Below are positions 44,026-53,095 of a DNA stretch of 64,000 nt, in pieces; positions within the stretch are counted from its first letter, which is position 1; each line of letters begins with the position of its first letter. The notes beneath the pieces were generated by a model, which did not search any database, was not told the DNA's origin, and saw only the letters and a list, made by a program, of their open reading frames with translations. The DNA is from Mucilaginibacter boryungensis (GTDB lineage: Bacteria > Bacteroidota > Bacteroidia > Sphingobacteriales > Sphingobacteriaceae). The DNA is taken from contig NZ_JADFFM010000002.1 of assembly GCF_015221995.1 (NCBI RefSeq), positions 1-64,000 of the forward strand, in the 5' to 3' direction. Position numbers and translations under genes: made by a program.

Positions 44026-44593
44026 TTAATTTATTTTAAGGTTAATAATGGGCATTGGGATTGGTATTTTTCCTGGTTGTCTGTGCAAATTGCTGCCCAA
44101 ACAACCCCGGCGCTTAACCGCCTGATGGCTTGCAGGCCATTTAATTGGTAGACTTTAGGTTGGGTAAAGTGTCGTCATACTTAAAGTTTATTACAGGTTT
44201 TTAAAACTTTTATTCAATGGCTGCTAAAACATTGCTATTGTGTTTCATGATGCCTTAAAAATTAAAACATTTTATTAGGCAACAATGAAGCCACAGGGCT
44301 ATCATTTTATATCAGCGTACAGGAAAAAAATATAATTGGTTAAATGTTTATTAACACCGCCTTTTTATTTGGCTGAATGCTTTATAACAACACAAAGAAA
44401 GTTGAGCAGATTAGGGTAACCTATTTATTTATTAAAAATTTAATTAAAATCGATGTTTTTAAAAATTAAGTTACTAATAATCAAACAATTACAAATTAAC
44501 ACATCGCAAAAAATTTAATGGGTTTGGTAAGTTTTTTAATACAATTGAGATGCGATTTTAGGAAAGAACCCTACAATGGGGTAATAATTATCG
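44026..44593. other. Long regulatory gap upstream of susC
   Basis: No coding frame is visible. An A/T-rich stretch (about 44190-44560) contains runs of A and T and several CAAA boxes, but I find no complete TTTG-N19-TAnnTTTG promoter for the minus strand. A six-base inverted ATCGCA/TGCGAT pair lies near 44503 and 44551. The length suggests control by the SusR-like regulator encoded next to it. Confidence 0.5.
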
Positions 44594-44672
44594 CGCCATT
44601 TTGAATTTATTTCAGGATATTACAGGACAGGTAAACTACTTGATGGGATACCGAAACAAGTTCGGCAGGACG
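44594..44672. repeat. ~80-bp hairpin element type 2, decayed copy
   Basis: It aligns end to end with the 49673-49754 element. The right arm CCGAAACAAGTTCGGC is intact. In the left arm (the first 26 nt) seven positions differ, and all are C/T or G/A changes. It lies 22 nt beyond the 3' end of the SusR-like gene (stop at 44695). Confidence 0.75.
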
Positions 44673-44694
44673 TTAGGACGAAGTTTTAAAATGA

Positions 44695-46308
44695 TTACCT
44701 ACCGCTAATATCAACGGCTTTAATGGCCATTATACGATGTTCAAATTCATCGCCGTGAATGAGGGCCTTGGCTTTGATGCGTTGTTTGTATACGTAAATA
44801 GTTTTTTCCGAATACTCCAATATCTTGGCAATGGTTTCCGTATCGGAGATACCCATCCGCATCAGGGCGAAGATGCGCAGATCTGTGGTTAGCACCTCAT
44901 GTTCTTTAGGCCATATCTGGTCTTCCTTATTAAACAACGCGTTAAACTCCTCAATAAAATTGGGGAATATCTTAATAAACACATGGTCGAAGGTATAGAA
45001 CAGTGTATCCCGTTCTTTCTTGATATTGATGTTGTTGGCCATCAGTTGTATATCGTCATACTTTTTAATGGACAGCTTGGTATCAACCGAACGTTTAATG
45101 CGTTCCAATTGAAGTATATAACCCGATATCACGTTAAAGAAATAGCCAATATAGTCTTCCATTATTTTGGCGCCTTCCAAAAGTTTCAGGTTCACTTTTT
45201 CCAGCTGCACGTTTTTATCATCAATTATCTTTTCCTTCTGCTTCAGTTTTTTCAACTGCTTAGACAACAGGATGGAAATTACAATAACCAGCACCGCCAA
45301 TACGGTCACAATGCTTAAAAAAATGATAAAACGTCGTTCTTCCCTTTCTTTATAGGTAATTATTTCCGCGGCTACAATAGGCATTAATGTCCCTATCTGG
45401 ATTTTACGCTGACGGGCGCCATAAAACTCGGCATCGGCCTGGGCGTATTTTAAGGCGATATAGGTGTTCTGGATATCGCCCTTTTTGTACAGCAGTTCGG
45501 CCAGCCAAAACAAGGCTATCGTTTCCTTGGTTGATGACCGGATGTCGCTCATGGTAGCGCGGGTCAACAGTTCAATACATTTATCCTTTTGGGTGTTCAA
45601 ATAAACATTGCTCAATGTTGATGCGACAATGGCATATTGATGCTCTGTCAATTTTTTAGGATCAAGCAACTGATTGAATATGGCGGCTGCAGAATCGATA
45701 TGGCCATTCTTTAACTTCTTATACCCCGTAAGATAAATATTATCGTACGACCCGGGTTTGCTTAGTTTAATAGCCGAATCGATATACATATTGGCCTGCA
45801 TTTTATAACGCGGGGAATAAATGCGGTCGTTATCATAATTGGCCAAATCGTAATAAGCGCGGGTAAGTATCGAATAGTACTCCACTTTTACGCTATCGTC
45901 CAGGTTATGCACATCAATACCGTGCATACTATCAAATGTTTCCTTAAACATCCCCGATGATAGCAGGATGAAACCAATTTTTATTTTACTGAAATCTATT
46001 TTGGCTTTATCGTGCAGGGCATTGCTTAACCCCTGCAGCTTATTGGCATATACATAGGCCGAATCGTACTGATAAGACTTATACTCATCATATAGTTTAT
46101 TGCAAATATTAAATTGCCTGTTAAGATCGGTTCCCGGAACAGAAAAGAGCGCGGCCTTCAGGTGTTGAATACGCACTTCCTTCTGATGGTCGTAATAACT
46201 TTTCTTGCCAAATTCCGCTTTCAGCTCATCAAACAGGTTGTCTGTTTTTGAATCTGAAAATGCGGTCAGCGCCGAAAAAACCAGGAAAAATAATAACAGG
46301 CCTCTCAT
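44695..46308 (-). CDS. SusR-like membrane regulator (TPR/DUF6377 with LuxR-type HTH)
   Basis: 537 aa from the ATG at 46308; a TTG 21 nt before is less likely. Signal peptide to about FSDS. The periplasmic part is a TPR-like array with NICNKLYDEYKSYQYDSAYVYANKL, the DUF6377 signature also seen in Bacteroides SusR proteins. One TM helix (FIIFLSIVTVLAVLVIVISILL) and a coiled coil (KQKEKIIDDKNVQLEKVNLKL) follow. The C-terminal HTH is MRMGISDTETIAKILEYSE...YVYKQRIKAK. It probably senses maltose or maltodextrin in the periplasm and turns on the operon beside it. Confidence 0.85.
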   Translation of the reverse strand: MRGLLLFFLVFSALTAFSDSKTDNLFDELKAEFGKKSYYDHQKEVRIQHLKAALFSVPGTDLNRQFNICNKLYDEYKSYQYDSAYVYANKLQGLSNALHDKAKIDFSKIKIGFILLSSGMFKETFDSMHGIDVHNLDDSVKVEYYSILTRAYYDLANYDNDRIYSPRYKMQANMYIDSAIKLSKPGSYDNIYLTGYKKLKNGHIDSAAAIFNQLLDPKKLTEHQYAIVASTLSNVYLNTQKDKCIELLTRATMSDIRSSTKETIALFWLAELLYKKGDIQNTYIALKYAQADAEFYGARQRKIQIGTLMPIVAAEIITYKEREERRFIIFLSIVTVLAVLVIVISILLSKQLKKLKQKEKIIDDKNVQLEKVNLKLLEGAKIMEDYIGYFFNVISGYILQLERIKRSVDTKLSIKKYDDIQLMANNINIKKERDTLFYTFDHVFIKIFPNFIEEFNALFNKEDQIWPKEHEVLTTDLRIFALMRMGISDTETIAKILEYSEKTIYVYKQRIKAKALIHGDEFEHRIMAIKAVDISGR

Positions 46309-46401
46309 AACCAGGGGGTAGCGCTTCAATCTACATTTAATTAAATGGCTAACAATATAGTAAATATATCATATGTGTATGGAAAATTTTACCTGCCAAA
46401 A

Positions 46402-46432
46402 TGTGCAGATGTTCACATTAATCCTAAATTTG
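46402..46432 (+). promoter_or_regulatory. Candidate promoter of the molybdoenzyme operon
   Basis: TGTG (46402-46405), 19 nt, TAAATTTG (46425-46432). The -7 box fits the consensus and the -33 differs in one base. A start near 46436 gives a 16-nt leader to the ATG at 46452. Confidence 0.4.
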
Positions 46433-46451
46433 ATAGATAAATCCAATATTT

Positions 46452-46916
46452 ATGGCTACATATCATTTATCTGTGAACAACAAGCCGGTAACAGTAACCG
46501 CCGACGAAGATACCCCGCTGCTTTGGGTACTGCGCGACCAGTTAAACCTGGTAGGTACAAAGTTTGGTTGCGGCATTGCCCAGTGCGGCGCCTGCACCGT
46601 GCATATCGACGGCGAAGCGGTGCGTTCCTGCTCGTTCCCGGTATCGGCGGTTGATAAAAGTAAGATAACTACCATTGAAGGTTTAAGCGCCACAGGTACC
46701 CACCCGGTACAAGCGGCCTGGTCTGAAATGGATGTAGCCCAATGCGGATATTGCCAGGCCGGCCAGATAATGGCGGCAGCGGCTTTATTAAAACGGGTGC
46801 CCAACCCTACCGATGATGATATTGATGCCAACATAACCAATATATGCCGCTGCGCTACGCACTACCGCATACGCAAGGCCATACACTTAGCCGCAAAGAA
46901 GGGAGTTAAGAAATAA
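46452..46916 (+). CDS. iorA: Isoquinoline 1-oxidoreductase-type small subunit, two 2Fe-2S clusters
   Basis: 154 aa. Electron-transfer subunit of a xanthine-oxidase-family enzyme. The plant-type 2Fe-2S cluster is held by Cys40, Cys45, Cys48 and Cys60 ([10 protein letters not shown] ... SC). The second is held by Cys98, Cys101, Cys132 and Cys134 (CGYCQAGQ ... CRC). It has no signal of its own, so it would be carried out of the cell by its partner in a folded complex. Its stop overlaps the start of the large subunit by one base (TAATG). The symbol follows homology; the substrate is unproven. Confidence 0.92.
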   Translation: MATYHLSVNNKPVTVTADEDTPLLWVLRDQLNLVGTKFGCGIAQCGACTVHIDGEAVRSCSFPVSAVDKSKITTIEGLSATGTHPVQAAWSEMDVAQCGYCQAGQIMAAAALLKRVPNPTDDDIDANITNICRCATHYRIRKAIHLAAKKGVKK

Positions 46917-49051
46917 TGGAAGCTGTATCACGCCGTAGTTTTTTAAAAATAACCAGCATTGCCGCGGGCAGCAGCCTGGTTTTGGGCTTTAATTTTTTAA
47001 ACGATGCTGTAGCCGGAGATATAGCCGATGCTGTTTTTTCGCCTAACGCATATATAACCATTAGCAATACCGGCCTGGTTACATTAATGGCCCCTAACCC
47101 CGAAATTGGCCAGGGTGTAAAAACATCGCTGCCCATGATACTGGCCGAAGAGCTTGGTGTGAAATGGGATGCCATACATATTGAAATGGCACCTTACGAC
47201 CCCAAATATGGCGGACAGGTGGCAGGTGGCAGCGGCGCTATCCGCGGCAGGTTTGCGCCTTTACGCAAGGCCGGTGCTACAGCACGCCAAATGCTGATCA
47301 CCGCGGCCGCTCAGCAGTGGAACGCGAAAGAGGATGAGTGCTATGCCGAAGACGGTTATATCATCCACAAACCCAGCGGTAAAAAACTAAGCTATGGCGA
47401 ACTGGCCGCAAAGGCCGCTACCCTCCCGGTACCCGCCGACGCACCGTTAAAAGACCCTAAAGACTTTAAGATCATAGGCACACGGGTGCATAATGTAGAT
47501 AACCATAAGATCATTACCGGGCAACCCCTGTATGGTATTGATACCCGCCGCCCGGGGATGTTGTTTGCTATGGTATCACGCCCGCCTGCATTTGGTAAGA
47601 AACTAAAATCGTTTGATGATACCGAAACCCGCAAAGTAACCGGCGTGAAAAACGTGGTACAGGCCGATGGCGTGGTGGCCGTATTGGCTACATCAACCTG
47701 GGCTGCAAAAAAAGGCCGGGACAAATTAAAGGTTGTTTGGGAAGATGCCAGCCCGCTGGAAAGCACTGCCGAACATGAAGCTGCGTTTGCCAAACTGATA
47801 GAAACGAAATCCGACAATGCTGCCCGTAACGATGGCGATTTTGATAAAGCACTGGCATCAGGTGGTAAGGTGATAGAAGCAGTATATTCTGTCCCGAACC
47901 TTTCTCACGCGCCAATGGAGCCTATGAACTTTTTTGCTGATGTAAAAGATGGCAAAGCCGATTTGTTTGGCCCTACCCAGGTACCGCAAGCTATGCGGAG
48001 CGAGGTAGCAAAGGCTTTGGGTATCCCGCCTGAAAATGTAACCCTGGGGATGCCGCGCCAGGGTGGTGGCTTTGGCCGTAAGCTGCGCCCGGATAACGGT
48101 GTAGAAGCTGCTTTAATATCCGCTGCAGCGAAAGCCCCTGTACAAATGATGTGGACACGTGAGGATGATATACAAGGCGATTATTATCGTCCGGCCAGCA
48201 TGTCTAAATACCGAGCGGTAATTAGCGCCGATAACCAACTAATAGGCTGGCACGCTAATGCGGCTGTATTGACTGGTGGCTCTGCCACTATGCGTAACGG
48301 CTTCCCGGCAGCGGCCATACCAAACTTCAGGCTGGACAATCATAGCTTAAAATCTAATATACCTACAGGCCCATGGCGCGGACCAACTGCCAATGCTGCC
48401 GCTTTTGGTGATGAAAGCTTTTTGGATGAACTGGCTATTGAAATGAAGAAAGACCCTATTGCCCTGCGACTGGAACTTTTAGAGAAAGCCAAAAACCAGC
48501 CCGCAGGACAGGCAGGTTATAATATTGATAAATTTAAAAGTGTGATAAACCTGGTGAGCCAAATGAGTAACTGGGGTAAAAACACCAATAAAAACACCCA
48601 CCAGGGTTTCGCCGCTTATTATTCTTTCAATACCTATGTAGCACAGGTAGCTGAAATTACTTTAATAAACGGTATGCCACGCGTAAGCAAAGTATACTGT
48701 GCCGTTAATTGCGGCCGGGTAGTGAACCTTGCCGGTGCCGAAAACCAGGTTGAAGGCGCAATTATTGACGGCTTGAGCCACGCACTGTTCAGTAAGATCA
48801 CCTTTGATAAGGGCGCTGCAGTGCAAAAGAATTTCCATAGCTACAAGTTTTTGCGGATGAAGGACGCGCCTTTAGAGGTGATCGTAAAATTCGTCCCATC
48901 TGAAGATGCACCGACAGGTTTAGGTGAGCCCGGTCTGCCCCCTATTGCGCCGGCCGTAGCCAACGCCATTTTCGCCGCTACAGGTAAAAGGTACAGGAAT
49001 TTGCCATTTGAGCTGGGCGCACAGAAAAGTGCGCCGAAGACGAGGGCGTAG
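46916..49051 (+). CDS. iorB: Isoquinoline 1-oxidoreductase-type molybdopterin subunit, Tat-exported
   Basis: 711 aa. The N-terminus has a clear twin-arginine signal (SRRSFLK, Arg6-Arg7, then a hydrophobic run), so the folded enzyme is exported by Tat. The body is the aldehyde-oxidase/xanthine-dehydrogenase molybdopterin-binding domain with [24 protein letters not shown] and [15 protein letters not shown]. Near the end, [18 protein letters not shown] places the catalytic-type Glu in the family position. The cytochrome c subunit that often follows is absent, so its electron acceptor is unknown. It shares an operon with iorA. Confidence 0.92.
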   Translation: MEAVSRRSFLKITSIAAGSSLVLGFNFLNDAVAGDIADAVFSPNAYITISNTGLVTLMAPNPEIGQGVKTSLPMILAEELGVKWDAIHIEMAPYDPKYGGQVAGGSGAIRGRFAPLRKAGATARQMLITAAAQQWNAKEDECYAEDGYIIHKPSGKKLSYGELAAKAATLPVPADAPLKDPKDFKIIGTRVHNVDNHKIITGQPLYGIDTRRPGMLFAMVSRPPAFGKKLKSFDDTETRKVTGVKNVVQADGVVAVLATSTWAAKKGRDKLKVVWEDASPLESTAEHEAAFAKLIETKSDNAARNDGDFDKALASGGKVIEAVYSVPNLSHAPMEPMNFFADVKDGKADLFGPTQVPQAMRSEVAKALGIPPENVTLGMPRQGGGFGRKLRPDNGVEAALISAAAKAPVQMMWTREDDIQGDYYRPASMSKYRAVISADNQLIGWHANAAVLTGGSATMRNGFPAAAIPNFRLDNHSLKSNIPTGPWRGPTANAAAFGDESFLDELAIEMKKDPIALRLELLEKAKNQPAGQAGYNIDKFKSVINLVSQMSNWGKNTNKNTHQGFAAYYSFNTYVAQVAEITLINGMPRVSKVYCAVNCGRVVNLAGAENQVEGAIIDGLSHALFSKITFDKGAAVQKNFHSYKFLRMKDAPLEVIVKFVPSEDAPTGLGEPGLPPIAPAVANAIFAATGKRYRNLPFELGAQKSAPKTRA

Positions 49052-49063
49052 GCCACACACAAC

Positions 49064-49151
49064 ATGTCATTTCGACCAGCGGGAGAAATCTTCTACGTGC
49101 AGGCTGTCTGCATGTAGAAGATTTCTCCTCGTTCGTCATTCGAAATGACAT
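49064..49151. repeat. ~90-bp hairpin element, copy B
   Basis: Ends ATGTCATTTCGA/TCGAAATGACAT are perfect inverted repeats. Inside, GGAGAAATCTTCTAC and GTAGAAGATTTCTCC pair, giving an almost fully self-complementary 88-nt unit. It begins 13 nt after the iorB stop and may end the transcript. Confidence 0.85.
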
Positions 49152-49266
49152 AATAGGTTTTTCGCTTAAAGGTTGTCGCAAAGCACCCCCACATTGGCAC
49201 TATCGCACCCACCAAACCAAATCCATTCCCGGTAGTTTTGTATATACACCAATCAATAACAAAGCT

Positions 49267-49659
49267 ATGTTTAAGGACACAAAAGCATTCAGCGGATTTT
49301 CTGTAGACGATATAGAGAAAGCCGCGCAGTTTTATGGAGAAACGCTTGGACTGGAAATCACCCGGAAAGAAATGGGCGTTACCCTGCTGGGTATAAAAAT
49401 AGCCGGGAACGAAAATAACATTATGGTTTATCCCAAACCAAACCACGAGCCTGCTACCTACACCATTTTAAACTTCCCTGTAGATGATGTAGAAAAAGCT
49501 GTAGATGCCCTGGCCGCCAAAGGTGTGCAATTTGAACACTACGATTACGATCAGCTAAAAACCGACGCTAAAGGCATCGCGCGCGGCAACGGCGGCCCTG
49601 TCATTGCCTGGTTTAAGGACCCGGCAGGGAATATTTTATCAGTTTTGGGGGATAAGTAA
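49267..49659 (+). CDS. VOC (glyoxalase fold) protein
   Basis: 130 aa. Two modules: [25 protein letters not shown] and [22 protein letters not shown]. The C-terminal [18 protein letters not shown] carries the usual Asp/Gly loop. It resembles small VOC enzymes of the 'glyoxalase-like, Gly-ase-2' group. Substrate unknown. A TAGTTTTG box lies 27 nt upstream of the ATG (49233-49240) but without a matching -33. It precedes the second hairpin element by 14 nt. Confidence 0.85.
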   Translation: MFKDTKAFSGFSVDDIEKAAQFYGETLGLEITRKEMGVTLLGIKIAGNENNIMVYPKPNHEPATYTILNFPVDDVEKAVDALAAKGVQFEHYDYDQLKTDAKGIARGNGGPVIAWFKDPAGNILSVLGDK

Positions 49660-49672
49660 AAAGTATATCTTG

Positions 49673-49754
49673 CGTCATCCCGAACTTGTTTCGGGATCTC
49701 ACAGGACAGGCATTTATATGCATGATGGGATGCCGAAACAAGTTCGGCATGACG
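49673..49754. repeat. ~80-bp hairpin element type 2, intact copy
   Basis: Ends CGTCATCCCGAACTTG.../...CAAGTTCGGCATGACG pair with few mismatches around a central ACAGGACAGG segment. It is unrelated in sequence to the ~90-bp element. It occupies the gap between two convergent genes, 14 nt after the VOC gene and 9 nt before the batE end. Confidence 0.85.
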
Positions 49755-49763
49755 AATGGTGCT

Positions 49764-50528
49764 TTATATCTCCTTCACATCCCCGGCACTGATCCAGCCT
49801 TCACTGCCATTGGCCAGTTTTATTTTTACGTGACCGGCGTTGGTTTCCATTACATCAACCTTGGTACCGGCGTGCAGCAGGAAAAGGGTTTTAGCCGCAG
49901 TGGCCGGTGTACTTTTTACCGTAACCGAACCGCTAAAAATGATAGCTTGCTTGTGGCTGTCGAAATAGGCCGCCTGGCGGTTGCCCATCAGTATCGTAAT
50001 TAAACCAAGCACGAATAAACCCATTGACGTATAGAACGAAGCTTTTTTAAGTGTGACCGAGCTTGTGAACAAATAACCTGTCAACAGCAGAAACCCTAGC
50101 AGGATAAATGCTATGCTTAATACTGATAGCGTGCTTAACGAAAACATCAGGATGAAGTTATGCCACCATTTGGTCAGGAAAAATTCAGGGGCCTCGTCTA
50201 TCCTGTCGGCGGTTTTAAGATTGGCAAAACGGATGTTAAAGTTGATATCATCATCTCCGGGCGATAGTTTGTGCGCTTTCTCGTAGTACCATATAGCTGA
50301 GGGGATATCGTCTGTTTTAAAGCTGGCATTACCCATATTAAAGTACAACGCTGCCGATTGATAGCCACTACTTAATACTTGCTGATAAGCGGCTAAGGCC
50401 CCCTTATAATTAGCTTTCTGGTATAGCTGATTGCCCTGATCGAAAAGCGCTTTTACATCGCCCTTACCAAATGTTACCAATGGCATGGCAATGACTAAAA
50501 ACAGGTAAATCACGCGTTTATAATTCAT
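49764..50528 (-). CDS. batE: BatE: TPR and SH3-like protein of the bat operon
   Basis: 254 aa from the ATG at 50528, giving the signal peptide YLFLVIAMPLVTFG. The earlier ATG at 50540 only adds MILK. TPR repeats cover about 25-110 (ALFDQGNQLYQKANYKGALAAYQ). Two TM helices lie near 125-175. A bacterial SH3 domain ends the protein (HAGTKVDVMETNAGHVKIK...GWISAGDVKE). It overlaps batD by 11 nt. It is thought to belong to a MoxR-linked envelope complex for stress tolerance; the molecular role is not known. Confidence 0.85.
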   Translation of the reverse strand: MNYKRVIYLFLVIAMPLVTFGKGDVKALFDQGNQLYQKANYKGALAAYQQVLSSGYQSAALYFNMGNASFKTDDIPSAIWYYEKAHKLSPGDDDINFNIRFANLKTADRIDEAPEFFLTKWWHNFILMFSLSTLSVLSIAFILLGFLLLTGYLFTSSVTLKKASFYTSMGLFVLGLITILMGNRQAAYFDSHKQAIIFSGSVTVKSTPATAAKTLFLLHAGTKVDVMETNAGHVKIKLANGSEGWISAGDVKEI

Positions 50529-52323
50529 CTTCAATATCATTGATGGTGTTTTTTGTTTTCTCGAAAACCTCCTGTTCGGAAATACCGGTCACCGGGGCAA
50601 AACGCGCCATATCGCACAGGTCTAAATTATCCTGCAAACGGGTGATCAAAGTTTCGTTTACCGACCGTTTCCTTAAGGCTTCCGCTATAGTTTCTTTATC
50701 CAGATTAGCGTATGGTATATTCAGTTTATCACTTAAATAGCCGTAAATACCTTTAAACAAGGCCTCGTAAAAGCCAGATTTATTTTTAGTGGCCAGTTGT
50801 GCCTGCGCGTTAGCCAAATGCTTACGGGCTATTTTGCTGGCTTTGCGGCTTTTTACCTTAACAATATCGCTGTTATGGCGCTGTAACCATTTGCGGTAAT
50901 AGAACGCGGCTACGAATAGCACAGGCCCAAGTAAAAGCAGCAGGTAATAACCAACCGAGCCAAAGAAGTTTTCACCTTGTTCTGTCAGCCCAAAATCGCT
51001 GGTCTTGATGTACCTGATGTCTTTATCCAGTAGTTTTACATCCTGCTTATCGGTTGCCAGCGCGCTCACATTGGTCTGGCGGTCGCCTTTGGCAACCGCC
51101 ACCGGAAATGCTTTACTTGTCAGCGTTACATAGCGTTCGGTAGCCGGATTAAAATAGGTGAACTTAATCGGATCAATAGTATAGTTACCTTCATGTCGCG
51201 GTATCAGCAGGTAATTATACAACTTGCTGCCATGTATCTTGCCCCCTTCCTTACTTAAGGTATCGGTAACTTTGGGATCGTATTTTTCAAAATCAGGAGG
51301 AAAACCAACAGTTGGATTTTTAACCAGCATAATGTTCCCTACACCAGTAATTTTTACATTATAGTTTAGAGATTCATTGGCTTTCAGCGCTTTTTTATCC
51401 AGGTCGGCACTTAAAGTGAATGTACCAACCGCACCACTAAAATCAACAGGTTTGCCGGCAGCGGGCAGGTCTTTCACATGCACAATAATAGGCGGACTTT
51501 TCAGCTTCACCTTTTCATCTTTAAAGCTGTTGCCAAAAAACTCTTCCATAATATCGTGGGCCGGTGCCGGTACACGTACTACAAGGGTCATAGCAAAAGG
51601 ATCGATGGTCAGATCTCCGCTGCGTTCGGGAAAAACGATGGTTTCTTTTATATCGGCTACATTATAGCGGGTACCATTTAAAATCTCGGTTCGCCATACC
51701 GCTGCGGTTGGTTGTTTATGCTCGTTCAGGTCCTGGCTCCAAAAACCATTCAGTTCAGGTAATTTATCATACTGATTTTGCAATATGCCGACGCGCGTGT
51801 ATAGGCGGTAAGTAACATTTAACTGTTCACCAATATAGGCTTTGGTTTTGCTGACACTTGCCCTTAGAAATACCGCTTTGGATAGATCGGCCGCAGGCAC
51901 CTGGTCTATCGCCTGTTGTTGCTGCCGCATGCGACGGGCCTGTTGCGGCGACCCTTTTACCACATGTATTTTTAAAGGCCGCGTGCCTAAAATATGACCG
52001 TTTACATAAATTGTTGCAGGACCAATTGTATAGTCGCCTTCTTTAACTGCGGCCAATATAAAGCTGTAACCCATGCTAACGGAGGTGTTCCCGTTAATTG
52101 AAGTCATGCTTTGAGAAACATTAGGGCCTGAAAGTACCTGGAACCCATTAAAATTAGGTGGTTGAAAGCGTTCGCCGTTACCGTTCAGCGTAAAATCTAC
52201 CTGGAATTGTTCGCCAGCTGCTACCTGGGTGCTGCTTACCGATGCCGTAAAGCTGGCGCTTTGAGCAAGCAGCAGGTTTGCCCACAATATTAAAACCGAT
52301 AATATGTAATATCTGCCGTTCAT
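50518..52323 (-). CDS. batD: BatD: oxygen-tolerance protein
   Basis: 601 aa, signal peptide to LLLAQ (residue 20). Repeated Ig-like BatD domains with ASFTASVSSTQVAAGEQFQVDFTL and ERFQPPNFNGFQVLSGPN near the start and NYNVKITGVGNIMLVKNP in the middle. One TM helix (YYLLLLLGPVLFVAAFYYR, about 455-475) is followed by a cytoplasmic helical tail. It is a membrane-anchored periplasmic protein of the bat complex. The reading follows batC by 16 nt. Confidence 0.9.
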   Translation of the reverse strand: MNGRYYILSVLILWANLLLAQSASFTASVSSTQVAAGEQFQVDFTLNGNGERFQPPNFNGFQVLSGPNVSQSMTSINGNTSVSMGYSFILAAVKEGDYTIGPATIYVNGHILGTRPLKIHVVKGSPQQARRMRQQQQAIDQVPAADLSKAVFLRASVSKTKAYIGEQLNVTYRLYTRVGILQNQYDKLPELNGFWSQDLNEHKQPTAAVWRTEILNGTRYNVADIKETIVFPERSGDLTIDPFAMTLVVRVPAPAHDIMEEFFGNSFKDEKVKLKSPPIIVHVKDLPAAGKPVDFSGAVGTFTLSADLDKKALKANESLNYNVKITGVGNIMLVKNPTVGFPPDFEKYDPKVTDTLSKEGGKIHGSKLYNYLLIPRHEGNYTIDPIKFTYFNPATERYVTLTSKAFPVAVAKGDRQTNVSALATDKQDVKLLDKDIRYIKTSDFGLTEQGENFFGSVGYYLLLLLGPVLFVAAFYYRKWLQRHNSDIVKVKSRKASKIARKHLANAQAQLATKNKSGFYEALFKGIYGYLSDKLNIPYANLDKETIAEALRKRSVNETLITRLQDNLDLCDMARFAPVTGISEQEVFEKTKNTINDIEDEL

Positions 52324-52339
52324 TTATCTGTATCCAAAA

Positions 52340-53095
52340 CTACCAATCCTTAGCAATTTTCACTTTTGCGCCTTTTAGTTTTTGATTTTTTAGTTTTTCC
52401 TGGGTTTGCTTTTCGTTATTGTTCAGGGCATCAAGCATGCGCTGGGCGTCTTCTTTCGACATCTGCGGTTTCTGATCCTGTGGTTGCTTTTGCTGGTCTT
52501 GTTTGTTCTTATCGTCCTGGTTCTTTTTATCCTGATCCTTCTTGTCCTGGTCTTTTTTGTCTTTATCTTTTTTATCCTTATCGTCCTTGTTTTTGTCCTT
52601 ATTATCTTTTTTGTCTTTATTTTTATCGTTTTTATTCTTGTTCTTATTGTTTTTATTTTGCTGTTGCTGCTTTTTTAATTTTTCCTGCGCATAAGCCAGG
52701 TTATAGCGGGTTTCCTGATCCTTCGGATTTCTTAATAGTGATTTCTTATAAGCCTCAATACTTTCTTCCAGCTTTTTATCTTCCAGCAGGGAATTACCCA
52801 TATTATGATAGGCCGCCGCCGCTACTTGCTTATTAGTGGTACTGCCCGCCAGCTTGCCAAACTGTTCGCCGGCTTCCTGAAATTTTTTCTGTTTGAACAT
52901 GGCATCACCCACGTTAAAATTACCCTCCAGGTTCTGCGCTTTCTTTTGTAAGGCCTGGCGATAAAGCTGCTCGGCTTCGCCGTACTTTTTTTGCTGATAA
53001 AGCTGGTTACCCTTATTCAAAAGACTTTTCTCTTGCTGCGCGTACAGCCAGCTTCCCTGCAATAAAAACAATAAGATAATGATCAGCCTTTTCAT
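52340..53095 (-). CDS. batC: BatC: TPR protein with Lys/Asp/Asn-rich linker
   Basis: 251 aa. Signal peptide to LYAQQ (about residue 20), then TPR repeats (about 22-140: QLYQQKKYGEAEQLYRQAL). A linker of about 70 residues (about 140-215) is made nearly only of K, D, N and Q. A short C-terminal helix follows with SKEDAQRMLDALNNNEKQTQEKL. This last motif is conserved in BatC-type proteins, so the linker is natural, not a sequencing artefact. It overlaps batB by 4 nt. Confidence 0.88.
   Translation of the reverse strand: MKRLIIILLFLLQGSWLYAQQEKSLLNKGNQLYQQKKYGEAEQLYRQALQKKAQNLEGNFNVGDAMFKQKKFQEAGEQFGKLAGSTTNKQVAAAAYHNMGNSLLEDKKLEESIEAYKKSLLRNPKDQETRYNLAYAQEKLKKQQQQNKNNKNKNKNDKNKDKKDNKDKNKDDKDKKDKDKKDQDKKDQDKKNQDDKNKQDQQKQPQDQKPQMSKEDAQRMLDALNNNEKQTQEKLKNQKLKGAKVKIAKDW

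Noticed and set aside
44026..44593. Small gene or ncRNA upstream of susC
   Set aside because: No frame of coding quality and no clear promoter-terminator pair; kept as a regulatory gap.
46373..46654. 93-codon frame overlapping the iorA start
   Set aside because: Out of frame with iorA, which has complete Fe-S cysteine motifs; Arg-rich artefact.
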